The notes under the pieces: generated by a model
What the model saw: the letters and a program-made list of their open reading frames with translations, nothing else
The model's database searches: none
Told to the model about the DNA's origin: nothing
Shown: positions 1 to 8,448 of the stretch, in pieces
How the letters are laid out: each line of letters starts with the position of its first letter
Numbering within the stretch: position 1 is the first letter of the stretch
Source: Cognatiyoonia koreensis
GTDB taxonomy: Bacteria; Pseudomonadota; Alphaproteobacteria; Rhodobacterales; Rhodobacteraceae
DNA length: 64,000 nt
Direction of reading: 5' to 3'
Assembly: GCF_900109295.1 (NCBI RefSeq)
Contig: NZ_FOIZ01000002.1
Span: forward strand, 806,001 to 870,000
Position numbers and translations under genes: made by a program

Positions 1-3000
1 GTCGGCACGAAAGGGTTCAACACTTCGGCCAGTGCGAAGGTGTCCGCGGCAGAGGCTTCGTTGAAGACCAGCGCATCGGCGTGGACCAATGTGACTTCGT
101 TCGCGTTATAGATGATCCCCGTGGTGATCGCGTCTGTTCCGATTGGCGCACCTGTGCCTGTCGGATCGACATAGGCCCAGTTTGCTGCAGGGTCTGCCGT
201 GTTCAGGGCATCGACCAGCACGCCAATGGCGGCCGTATCCGTGAACCCGTTGTTTTCCAGTTCCTGCAAGGCCAGTACATCGCTGCCCGACGTCTGGATC
301 GCGTTGACCATGTTGTCGGTCTGGCGTTCAAAGTCAGACGCACTGGTTGCCCCACGTTCACCCAGCGTGGTGAAATAGTTTTCCACATTGAAACCGGCGA
401 CGATGATCTGGCCATCCGCTTTTGGCGCACCGAGGTTGCCAAGCACATCTTCGGGTGCGGCGGGTCTAGCACCATCGTTTGTTGCATCGTCAATCACGAG
501 CGTTTCGCTTGCGTAGACACGATAGTTCCCGAAGGCCTGCGCCATGATGCCGACAATTGGGGCCGTGATCTCTGTACCAAGTCGCAAGGTGCCGCCCTGA
601 TCGAAATCGTCTGCTGCATCAATGATGCCGTTCCCGTTGTCGCCGGTCGAGTTGTTCGGCAAGAAGGCAAATTCGTCCGGGTTTGATCCGAAGTCGCCAT
701 CGTCGATGATCAGCGTGTTGTTGGTGTTTGCTGCGATGACTGCCGCAACTTCCGCTGCTTCGGTCTGCGCGTCGAACAGCTGGGTTGCTTGCGTTTTGAT
801 GCCGGCACTGACCGCGATTTCACCGAACCGGTCGAGGTTGAAGTTCGTGCTGACTGTCAGTGTATCAGCCGTGCCGCTGATGACGGCAACGCGCATACCT
901 TCGGTGGATTCATAGGATGCGGCATTATCATCGGGTGAGACCATGACCGTCACAGCATCTGGCAGCGCCGATATCGCGGCATTTGTTACGGTTGTCGTGC
1001 TGGTGGTGATCTGTGTCTGGTCACCAAATTCGGACACTGTTCCTTCGGCCTGCACCGTTTGGCCGACCGTGACAAGCCCGTCACCGGGGCTCGAATTGGA
1101 GCCTGTGAAGACAAAGATTGCTTCGGAGGTGGCCGCATCGCCGTCTTCGTCCGCTGACTCTTCCTGCAGGTAGTATCCGCTGCGGGTCGTGTAGGTGACG
1201 ATACCTTCGACGATCACTTGCTGACCGACGAGCGTGCTTGCGGTGCCGTTGCCCTGCACGGCGGAAATGAGGACGGGGGTTGGCGTGCTGCCACCACCGC
1301 CATTCTCGGAACCTGGCGTATAACCGTCGCTACTGCTGAACGACGTGATTTCGAAACTGCCGCTGGTATCCGGCAGGCGTTCGACACCCGCAGGAAAGAA
1401 CGACGGGTCAGTCACGACGTTTGTGGAATACGCGAATGGCGATCCAAAATCGCCTTCGATCAAGGCGACGCTGTCGACTATTGAAAGTGGCAGATCAAGC
1501 ACGCCGTCATCGTCCGCATCCAGATCAAAGCCGCCAATGTCAGGATCGGGAAGGTCTTCAACCAAGAGAAACGTCGAGCTTGAGTTGGTAAAGGTGTTGT
1601 CTTCCATCAGCAGATCAATGTCGTCGCTGCTGAGGCTGAACACAGTCTCGGCCTGCGGACTTGCCACGAGGAAGTACCCATCATCACCGATCGATTCACC
1701 TTCGAATGTGATCACGGCCGTCACAACACCGCCGCCATCTACTTGGAGCAAGGTCTTGCCATCCAGAGACGCACCTGCGGTTCCAGCCAGTTCGATGAAT
1801 TCCCAGTCTGTGCCAGTCGTGCTTGCGGCAAGTTCGTTGATGACGATGTCGCCACCACCGACAATCGGCGTATTTGCCGTGCCCCGTGTTTCGGTTTCTG
1901 GTCCGCGCCACGTGCCGTCGTCATTACGCTGAAGCGACTGGCCGGCCGGCGTCGATCCGGCTTCGGCGACGTTGATGTCTGTCGATGTCAGACCCGCTGC
2001 CGCACCGTCCGCAGCGGTGAATGTCCCTTCGTAGCTGAGGAATTCAATCACCTCGCCACCGTTAATAAGGGCCAGACCATCAGGCGCGCCGTTCTGGATT
2101 CCGCTGACTTCGACCACGTAGTAGTCGTAGATACCATCGCTGGATGCAGGCACATCGGGCAGAGATGTCGGGTTGTAGAGGCTGCCGTTGGAGCCGTTGT
2201 AAAACTCTACTACGGCAGCAGAAACGTTCGTTCCTGCATCGACCCGGATCTCGACGAATTCGCCGACGTCCGCACCGGCATTGTCATAGTGCAGTTCGTT
2301 GATGCGCCCTGCGAAGGGTGGAACGAAGTCGTTGGGCTGACCGGGTGAGCCGAGATCGCCGTCACCGTAGGGCGTGTCTGCTTCTTCCCAGTTTGCACCG
2401 ACGTTGTTGTCGAGGCTTGGGTCGATCAGTTCCATCGCCGCACCTGTCGGGTCTGGGAAGGCAGGCCCGCCGTCGTATTCGACACGATCGATTTCGCGCC
2501 CGAAGGTATCGGTCAGGATGATTTCGTCGTCGCCATTGGCAAGGAAAACACCGGAATAGACGTAATCGACGGGAACGCCGCCGTTCGTGGCGCTGTCCCC
2601 GTTGCGGCCCAGCACGATGTATCCGCCCGCTGGTACAATCAACGGGCCGCCATTGTCGATGACATGGCTGTCAGCGCCGTTGTCGGAAATCGTGTATCCG
2701 TTCAGGTCAACAGGTTCGCTGCCCGCATTGAAGATTTCGAAATACTCGCCATTGGTATCAGAAACGGCTGACGGGTTCTGCATGATTTCCGTGATGACGA
2801 GCTGGTCGGGGTCAGGGGTTTCATCGACGTCGGTGACAGACACGCTGAGATCGGCGCTTGTCACGCCGCCATTGCCGTCATTGGCTGTCACCGTCACGTC
2901 ATAGGTATTGTCTGCGTCCGCGTCCGCTGGTGTTTCAAAGTCGGGGGCGGCTTTGAAGCGGATGTCGCCTGTCGCCGGATCAATCTCGAAGAATACAGCG

Positions 3001-3809
3001 TCCGCACCAGACAAGGAAAGTGTTACGGCATCGCTTTCCGCATCGCTTGTCTGCGCTGTCGTCACGATATCGGTGCTGTTTTCCGCCACGGTTGCTGTGG
3101 CTGTCAAAGTCAGCATCGGGGCGTCGTTGCTTCCCGTGACTGTCACGGTCACTGTCGCGGTTGCAGTTCCGCCGCGCCCGTCGGACACGGTGTAGGTCAA
3201 TGTATCGGTCGTTGTCTCACCGTCGCCCAGCGCATTGAAAAGATCACCGGCGTCATAGGATACCACACCACCAGATAGCGAAACCGCTGCACCGGCGGCA
3301 CTTGTCGGGCTGACGCCTGTGATGGTCAGTGTGTCACCGTCGAAGTCGGAATCATTGGCGAGAAGGTCAGCGCCAATCAGTGTCAGAATTTCGTCCTCAC
3401 CAATCGTTGCACTGTCATCGCCCGCGATGGGCCCGTTGTTCCGCCCGTCGACAAATACGGTGAAATCATCGAACTGCAGCGTTTCGAAGCCGCGCAGCGT
3501 GTCGCGCCCGTCCAGACCTTCGACAAGGATGCGTCCACCAATCTGCGTGATCGTGTAGTCGGCAAGATTTCCGGCAAAGACCGCCGTATCCGTCCCGCGC
3601 CCACCAAACAGCATGTCATTCCCGGCACCGCCACGGACAATATCGTCGCCGCGCCCTGCCCGGACCCAGTCGGCCCCGGCCCCAGAGTCAATGATATCGT
3701 CACCTGCGAAGGCAAAGACATAGTCGCGGGCATTGCTTCCCGTCAACATATCATCGCGAAATCCGCCAAAAATGAAGTTCACTGGCGATCTGAAGAAAGA
3801 ATAAGTCAT
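1..3809 (-). CDS. Giant secreted ExeM/NucH-like nuclease with RTX, cadherin-like and lamin-tail modules (partial)
   Basis: The frame is open from the ATG at 3809 to the window edge (1269 codons), so the C-terminus is missing. Modules in order: Asp/Gly-rich RTX-type calcium repeats at residues 15-74 (for example GGAGNDMLFGG); a cadherin-like tandem domain near 126-235 (LLANDSDFDGDTLTITG); a second cadherin-type repeat near 240-330; lamin-tail-like beta domains starting near 336 (LVITEIMQNPSAVSDTNGEY), 506 and 654; an OB-fold-like segment near 846-980; and the start of an endonuclease/exonuclease/phosphatase domain near 1130 (VAGFNVENYF) with a putative metal-binding Glu in LALQELENNG near 1182. 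This order matches the ExeM/NucH family of secreted nucleases that act on extracellular DNA. There is no signal peptide, which fits type I secretion as for RTX proteins; that is inference. RTX repeats at the N-terminus are unusual, since they are normally C-terminal. The start is preceded by a G-run (GGGGGGC). Module calls are from motif reading; the nuclease assignment is fairly secure. Confidence 0.82.
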   Translation of the reverse strand, partial: MTYSFFRSPVNFIFGGFRDDMLTGSNARDYVFAFAGDDIIDSGAGADWVRAGRGDDIVRGGAGNDMLFGGRGTDTAVFAGNLADYTITQIGGRILVEGLDGRDTLRGFETLQFDDFTVFVDGRNNGPIAGDDSATIGEDEILTLIGADLLANDSDFDGDTLTITGVSPTSAAGAAVSLSGGVVSYDAGDLFNALGDGETTTDTLTYTVSDGRGGTATATVTVTVTGSNDAPMLTLTATATVAENSTDIVTTAQTSDAESDAVTLSLSGADAVFFEIDPATGDIRFKAAPDFETPADADADNTYDVTVTANDGNGGVTSADLSVSVTDVDETPDPDQLVITEIMQNPSAVSDTNGEYFEIFNAGSEPVDLNGYTISDNGADSHVIDNGGPLIVPAGGYIVLGRNGDSATNGGVPVDYVYSGVFLANGDDEIILTDTFGREIDRVEYDGGPAFPDPTGAAMELIDPSLDNNVGANWEEADTPYGDGDLGSPGQPNDFVPPFAGRINELHYDNAGADVGEFVEIRVDAGTNVSAAVVEFYNGSNGSLYNPTSLPDVPASSDGIYDYYVVEVSGIQNGAPDGLALINGGEVIEFLSYEGTFTAADGAAAGLTSTDINVAEAGSTPAGQSLQRNDDGTWRGPETETRGTANTPIVGGGDIVINELAASTTGTDWEFIELAGTAGASLDGKTLLQVDGGGVVTAVITFEGESIGDDGYFLVASPQAETVFSLSSDDIDLLMEDNTFTNSSSTFLLVEDLPDPDIGGFDLDADDDGVLDLPLSIVDSVALIEGDFGSPFAYSTNVVTDPSFFPAGVERLPDTSGSFEITSFSSSDGYTPGSENGGGGSTPTPVLISAVQGNGTASTLVGQQVIVEGIVTYTTRSGYYLQEESADEDGDAATSEAIFVFTGSNSSPGDGLVTVGQTVQAEGTVSEFGDQTQITTSTTTVTNAAISALPDAVTVMVSPDDNAASYESTEGMRVAVISGTADTLTVSTNFNLDRFGEIAVSAGIKTQATQLFDAQTEAAEVAAVIAANTNNTLIIDDGDFGSNPDEFAFLPNNSTGDNGNGIIDAADDFDQGGTLRLGTEITAPIVGIMAQAFGNYRVYASETLVIDDATNDGARPAAPEDVLGNLGAPKADGQIIVAGFNVENYFTTLGERGATSASDFERQTDNMVNAIQTSGSDVLALQELENNGFTDTAAIGVLVDALNTADPAANWAYVDPTGTGAPIGTDAITTGIIYNANEVTLVHADALVFNEASAADTFALAEVLNPFVP

Positions 3810-4039
3810 GGCAAAATGCCCCCCGGCTGTGTGCGTTATCGCTTATGTGCGAGAAATCTTGGATTTGTGAAAAAAGTATGTTGGGCCGGATCACATCCGG
3901 CAAGGCTAACGTTGGGTGGTTTTGCGGCAGGTGGCTTCTTTGCGCCTATCGGTCAACGCGATACGCCCCTGTGAATTGCTGCTGGACACGCGCGATGCGT
4001 CGGTGTGCTATGACAGTGTCCAGATGCGGTTAGCCAGTA

Positions 4040-5056
4040 ATGAAAATCTCCTCCGACCTGCCGATTGCCCACACCGCCTTTGCTCATTGGCATACGGACG
4101 ACAGGGAAGTGGGCATTGTCGTGGCAAAGGCTGTCTTTGAACTGACGGCCGACGGGAAGACCCGCCCGCGCGAAACGCCGCCCGCGCTTGAAATGGCAGA
4201 TGTCTTTGCCGGAGAGCCTGCGCATTCCGCTCTTGTGACAGAACAGGAAATCGCACCGTTCAAGCCCAAGACTGATCTTGTCGTGCGCGGAATGGCCCGC
4301 AGTTTTGAAGAAAGACCGCGCACCGATTGGCCTGTTGTCATCGAAGTGCCGGATGTTCTGCATTACAGCTTTCATGTCCGAGGCCCTGCCACCTGGCTGA
4401 AACCCGCGTTTCGCTGGCAGTTGTCCCAACCAGAGCCGGTGACTGAAGTGCCCCTGATCTACGACCTTGCCTACGGTGGGCGCTGCGGCGAAGGCGAAGA
4501 TGAGGTTTTCTTTGACGAAAATCCGGCCGGCACCGGCTTTGTGACGGAGGACGTGTTCAAATCGGTCGAAAGTATTGCCGCTCCGCAGATCGGCCTTCTG
4601 GCGGAGTTCGCAGCAGCCGAGCCGACAAAACCGATGAGTGTGGTTGGCACGATGCCACTGGCAAAGACATGGCTGCCCCGTCGCAGTCTGGCAGGTACGT
4701 TTGATGCGGCTTGGGAGCGCGACCGCCATCCGCGCATGCCATCCGATTATGATCTGGCGTTCTGGAATGCAGCGCACCCGCGCTTGCAGATCAAACCGCA
4801 TCTGAAGGGTGACGAATACATCAACCTGACGGGTATTTCGCACAAACGCGAAACGGTGACATTGCGGTTGCCTGGTGCCCAACTGGCACTGAAATCGACA
4901 AATTCACCGGATGCAGATATGATCGCCATGAAACTCGACACCGTTGATCTGGACATTGACAAGGTAGACGAGGGCCGTGTCAGCATGACCATGCTGTGGC
5001 GCGCAATCGTGCCCGAGCGCGATACCTTCTTCAACGCGGAGATCGTGAGAGGATAG
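4040..5056 (+). CDS. DUF2169 family protein (T6SS-associated), copy 1
   Basis: A 338-residue soluble protein with no signal peptide. It begins MKISSDLPIAHTAF and carries DUF2169-type features: an N-terminal beta domain (GIVVAKAVFELTADGKTRP), a central RYDLAYGG-like segment (IYDLAYGGRCGEGED), an N-P-x-G-x-G motif (DENPAGTGFV) and a Trp/Pro-rich stretch (AKTWLPRRSLAGTFDAAW). DUF2169 proteins are typically encoded next to PAAR-like DUF4150 proteins and VgrG genes, and are thought to help load T6SS effectors. The next gene starts 3 bases downstream and is DUF4150, so the pair is probably one transcript. A second, homologous DUF2169/DUF4150 pair lies at 13098-14592. The pair here converges on the lipase gene rather than running with a VgrG, so its partner effector is not obvious. 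Family assignment is good; the chaperone or loading role is from the family, not shown here. Confidence 0.85.
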   Translation: MKISSDLPIAHTAFAHWHTDDREVGIVVAKAVFELTADGKTRPRETPPALEMADVFAGEPAHSALVTEQEIAPFKPKTDLVVRGMARSFEERPRTDWPVVIEVPDVLHYSFHVRGPATWLKPAFRWQLSQPEPVTEVPLIYDLAYGGRCGEGEDEVFFDENPAGTGFVTEDVFKSVESIAAPQIGLLAEFAAAEPTKPMSVVGTMPLAKTWLPRRSLAGTFDAAWERDRHPRMPSDYDLAFWNAAHPRLQIKPHLKGDEYINLTGISHKRETVTLRLPGAQLALKSTNSPDADMIAMKLDTVDLDIDKVDEGRVSMTMLWRAIVPERDTFFNAEIVRG

Positions 5057-5059
5057 ACC

Positions 5060-5458
5060 ATGCAATCTGCCGCCCGCGACAGTGGCAAGAACGGCGTTAT
5101 TACTTGCCTTGCGCCAGACGTCTGCAAGACGCAGGTCGGGAACGCCGTTGTGCCTATTCCCTACATGATAATTTCCAAGCTCGAATGGTCAAAACAGACT
5201 GTTAGCAAGATCGAGATGACGGGCCTGAAAGCTTTCAACATGAATAGTCGCACTGACAAGGTGACAGGCGATGAACCGGGAAAATTGGGCGGCGTCAAAT
5301 CCGGCGTCAATCAGGGATGGTGCCGCCCGCAATCAAACAAGAGCAGCGTTTTCGTGGACGGGGCGCAGCTTTTGCAGAACAACAACCTGTATGAAATGAA
5401 CTGCGCCGGACCGAACGGGCCGGGCAATACCGTCGGGCGATTGACGTACTTCGACTAG
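5060..5458 (+). CDS. DUF4150 PAAR-like protein, copy 1
   Basis: A 132-residue protein with the DUF4150 signature near the N-terminus: PDVCKTQVGNAVVPIPY (about residues 24-40), followed by NSRTDKVTGDEPG and GGVKSG. DUF4150 is a PAAR-like fold that caps the VgrG spike of T6SS. The sequence ends soon after the fold (VGRLTYFD), with no toxin extension, so it looks like a stand-alone spike tip. A good ribosome site (GAGAGGA) precedes the ATG, 3 bases after the DUF2169 stop. Its last 4 bases overlap the end of the convergent lipase gene. The same motif recurs in the second copy at 14212-14592. Confidence 0.85.
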   Translation: MQSAARDSGKNGVITCLAPDVCKTQVGNAVVPIPYMIISKLEWSKQTVSKIEMTGLKAFNMNSRTDKVTGDEPGKLGGVKSGVNQGWCRPQSNKSSVFVDGAQLLQNNNLYEMNCAGPNGPGNTVGRLTYFD

Positions 5459-7353
5459 CTATCGTCGAAACAGAACGTGTGCGCCGCAAGATCGATACTG
5501 TGATAGGTCGCGACTGCCCCAAGCACTTTGACCATGTCCGGCGTTTCCTTGATCGTGCCGACCGAGTACTTCGTCCATTCCCACATATACTGGAACAGTT
5601 GTTCATAAACGTAGTTCAGCCCATCCCCTGTCAGATCACCGGCAGCGTTGATCAGGTCGCCCCCTTCATCGAGAATTTCGCGCCCCAGATCGCCAGCTTC
5701 GTCTATGACGTCTGACCCAAGGTCACCGATTTCATCTGCGACCTCTCCTGCCAAGTCACCCACGTTGTTCAATCCGTCCCGCGATTCATCATAGATGTCG
5801 TAAAGCACGCCGAAGAACCCTGTTGGCTCGTTTGCTTCGGCTTCGGCTTCTGCCGCTTCTGCCGCCGCTTCGGCTGCGGCTTCGGCGCGTTCCTCGGCTT
5901 GTTCGCGTGCTTCTTCTGCCCGTTCAGCCGCATCTTCGCGGGCGGCGTCGGCGGCTTCGCTGTCGCGTTCGGCCTGATCTTCTGCTGCTTCCCGCCTGTC
6001 ACGATCGCTGCGTGCGTCTTGCACGCGCCGTTCGATTTCGTTGTGCAGGTTTTCAACGAATTCATCGAGGTTGCGCGCGCGGGCAAAGAGCGATGCAAGG
6101 TTTCCGTAATAAGCCAAGGGGTCGGCCCCGTTTTCGCGCGGGACCAGATCCTGTTCGCCGATGGGCAAGAGGTTGGGCATCCGCTCGCCCTTTGGTTTGA
6201 AGGTCTGGCCGTCGAATTCACCCGGGCTGATACCCCGCTTGGGTGCAAATGTGCCGATGGGCGGTGGCATCTTGTCACCGGTATAGCGGATCACACTGGA
6301 AATGATTGGTACCAGATCGGTGTCGTGTTCCATCGATGTCAGGATTTCGTCTTCGACTGCGCGCGCCAGGACTTTGGCATCAGATGCAAGATCGAGCGAT
6401 GTGCCAAGCCGTCGCGCCGTCGCTGGATGCACGCCGGACGAGTCATAGGTCAGCCCGTAGATTTCCATATCGGGTTCGTGTTGTTTGGCATAGATTGCAC
6501 CGGCGCTTGCCAGCCCGCCGCCTAGCGAGTGACCGGTGATCCGCAACTTGCCGTCAAAATCGGCTTTTGCGATTTCGATCGCTTCGTCCACAGCCTGCGG
6601 CAGTTCGTCGTCGTATTGGATTGTCCGCTCTCCGATGCCTTGCAGCACATTTGTTGCCCAGTCGCCTTCATCGGCGCTGAGCCAGAGTTCGACCTTGGTT
6701 GACACGACAATCGTGCGGTAATCCTCGGGGATCACGGCGCTGGAAAACAGCGGGACGCGCCGCTGCCGTTCTGTGTTCAGACCACGCCGTGAAAACAGTT
6801 CGATCCAGCTGCCTTCCGGTGTCAGGTTGTCGAGCCAGCCGAATTTCTCAAGGATCTCTGCGGCTTCCAGTGCCTGTCCTGCCATCCGCTGCTGATAGGT
6901 CAATGGAATGCTCTGTTGGTAGGGCCATTGCAAGATGTCGATCAGCGAGTGGCGATCTTCGCGTCCCGGTGCGAAACCGACAGCCGTTTCCAGCTTCCAT
7001 TCAGGTTTGAACGCGGGCCAGGCCGCGCGGCGCACGGCAATCGCAATGCCGCGTGCGTCTTCGAACACCGTGCCGCGAATGGCGAGTGTGGGCGGGCACT
7101 GGTTTCCGTTCTTGGGCGTATAGAAAGATGCATAGAAACCGGAAGGTTGTTCCGTCCCGAGGATGCCTTGATTGACCTTGTCCCAGTGTTGGGAAATGCG
7201 TCTGACTTCTGCCTGGCTTTCCGGGGTCCAGCGCGACAAGCCTGCTGCGTGTCCGTCGGAATAATTGTCCAGCAGCATGAATGTGGCCGCGTCGAGGCAA
7301 ACCTTGTCTTCGGCGCTTCCGTTGACGACCGTACTGTCGGCACCGACTACCAA
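5455..7353 (-). CDS. Putative T6SS lipase effector (alpha/beta hydrolase) with coiled coil and GD-repeat tail
   Basis: A 632-residue protein with a lipase nucleophile elbow GHSLGGGLAS at residues 274-283 (Ser276). Downstream Asp and His residues (for example TYDSSGVHP, MEHDTDLVP) could complete a triad, but I cannot assign them. Residues about 440-520 form a highly charged Ala/Glu/Arg coiled coil (EEAREQAEERAEAAAEAAAE). It is followed by a repetitive Gly-Asp segment (EIGDLGSDVIDEAGDLGREI, GGDLINAAGDLTGD) and a short aromatic C-terminus. There is no signal peptide. It lies at the 3' end of a VgrG - lipoprotein - lipase operon and overlaps the lipoprotein gene by 7 bases. That is the usual layout of a T6SS phospholipase effector (Tle-like) and its periplasmic immunity protein. 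The start is a TTG; no closer ATG exists until residue 26, so the exact N-terminus is uncertain. Confidence 0.78.
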   Translation of the reverse strand: MVVGADSTVVNGSAEDKVCLDAATFMLLDNYSDGHAAGLSRWTPESQAEVRRISQHWDKVNQGILGTEQPSGFYASFYTPKNGNQCPPTLAIRGTVFEDARGIAIAVRRAAWPAFKPEWKLETAVGFAPGREDRHSLIDILQWPYQQSIPLTYQQRMAGQALEAAEILEKFGWLDNLTPEGSWIELFSRRGLNTERQRRVPLFSSAVIPEDYRTIVVSTKVELWLSADEGDWATNVLQGIGERTIQYDDELPQAVDEAIEIAKADFDGKLRITGHSLGGGLASAGAIYAKQHEPDMEIYGLTYDSSGVHPATARRLGTSLDLASDAKVLARAVEDEILTSMEHDTDLVPIISSVIRYTGDKMPPPIGTFAPKRGISPGEFDGQTFKPKGERMPNLLPIGEQDLVPRENGADPLAYYGNLASLFARARNLDEFVENLHNEIERRVQDARSDRDRREAAEDQAERDSEAADAAREDAAERAEEAREQAEERAEAAAEAAAEAAEAEAEANEPTGFFGVLYDIYDESRDGLNNVGDLAGEVADEIGDLGSDVIDEAGDLGREILDEGGDLINAAGDLTGDGLNYVYEQLFQYMWEWTKYSVGTIKETPDMVKVLGAVATYHSIDLAAHTFCFDDS

Positions 7354-8447
7354 AGTTCTGTTCCCAGAACGCTGCCCTGTCGCGGGTCGTCATAGTTTTG
7401 ATGTAGCTGCCCTTTGGGTGTAACCCAGCCACCTTCGCTGTCCGGCACAGCGTGCGTTGTCAGCAATTCGGTCATGCGCGCGCTGGGCGTAATGTGCCCC
7501 TTGTCAATCATCGCGCCGACGACGCGTTGCAGTGTCCAGAGGTGGTGGCGCGCTTCGGGGCCTGACGAGTCGGACTCGCGTTCCAGCAGGTCCAGATAGA
7601 CGTCGTGCACCATCGTGCGATAGCTGTCGGATTGCGGCATCCGGAAAAGGTCGCGGATCACGAAGGTGTACATTGTTTCGTTGTAATCGGCAGACAGCCC
7701 GCCGGTGATGTATTTTCCGAACATGGTGCGCCGGAACGCGCGGCTTGACTCCGGCAGGCTGGTCAACCAGCCGTTCGCACTGCGTTCCAGAAGAAAGACT
7801 TGCGCGGCGAGATTCTTGAACGGTGCATTGATGAGAGGATTGTTGTTGTATCCGCCGCCGCCGGTTGTGTCTAAAGCGCCGCCATAGTCGAGGTATAGCT
7901 CAAGAAACGGCACGGCCGGGCTGCCATCCTGAAACAGATGCAGCGGAGACGTCTTTGGGTGCCAGATGTTGTCGCTGGCCGTATAGGCCATCAGGCTGCC
8001 CGATGCGTTCGGGTCAGCACCGGCGTCAAGCAATGCTTTCGTCCAGCGGTAATTGGCCTGGCGCACCGCCTCGTTCAAAAGCGTGGTGTGGTTGAACTTG
8101 TCATCCGCCGTGCGCAACACCTGATCCAGTCGGTCCTTGCCAAGGCCGCGCAGCGCTTCGACATCCGGTTCGGCGTTCAGGTAAAGGTTCGTCAGCACAG
8201 CACGGGTTTCTTCATCAGCCGATGCACCGATGTTGGCGGCGCGTGCTTGAGCGTCGGCTGCGGAGTCAAAGCATTTTGTGATGTTCTGGGCGGTTTCTGC
8301 CATTGTCTGCTCCGACGTGGGTTGTTGGAAATACGCACGGTTTTCGGGTTGTTCGCCGCAAGCGACGTCCGAGGATGCATTGCCTTTTTCACAGGCAGCC
8401 AGTCCGGCGAGCAACGCGATGGCCGACATTGGGATCAACCCGCGCAT
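7347..8447 (-). CDS. Ankyrin-repeat-type lipoprotein, putative immunity protein for the lipase
   Basis: A 366-residue lipoprotein. The N-terminus MRGLIPMSAIALLAGLAAC is a lipoprotein signal with the lipidated Cys at residue 19. Residues about 115-150 contain an ankyrin-like repeat (TLLNEAVRQANYRWTKALLD followed by AGADPNASGS), with weaker helical repeats after it (TSPLHLFQDGSPAVPFLELY). It sits between VgrG (1-base gap) and the lipase (7-base overlap). Known T6SS lipase effectors are often paired with periplasmic or lipidated immunity proteins, some with ankyrin or Sel1 repeats. The predicted location (periplasmic face of a membrane) is where a phospholipase would need neutralising. The immunity role is inferred from context; an accessory role in lipase loading is an alternative. 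Confidence 0.72.
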   Translation of the reverse strand: MRGLIPMSAIALLAGLAACEKGNASSDVACGEQPENRAYFQQPTSEQTMAETAQNITKCFDSAADAQARAANIGASADEETRAVLTNLYLNAEPDVEALRGLGKDRLDQVLRTADDKFNHTTLLNEAVRQANYRWTKALLDAGADPNASGSLMAYTASDNIWHPKTSPLHLFQDGSPAVPFLELYLDYGGALDTTGGGGYNNNPLINAPFKNLAAQVFLLERSANGWLTSLPESSRAFRRTMFGKYITGGLSADYNETMYTFVIRDLFRMPQSDSYRTMVHDVYLDLLERESDSSGPEARHHLWTLQRVVGAMIDKGHITPSARMTELLTTHAVPDSEGGWVTPKGQLHQNYDDPRQGSVLGTELW

Positions 8448-8448
8448 A

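Noticed and set aside
3953..4882. 309-codon minus-strand frame opposite the first DUF2169 gene
   Set aside because: Antisense shadow of a well-supported gene; no ribosome site or domain features.
5815..5990. Tandem-repeat DNA
   Set aside because: The near-repetitive GCTTCGGCTTCGG-type bases code for the Ala/Glu coiled coil of the lipase; it is not an independent repeat element.
5899..6525. 208-codon plus-strand frame inside the lipase gene
   Set aside because: It arises from the repetitive coiled-coil coding of the lipase; the Cys/Phe-rich translation is typical of antisense frames.
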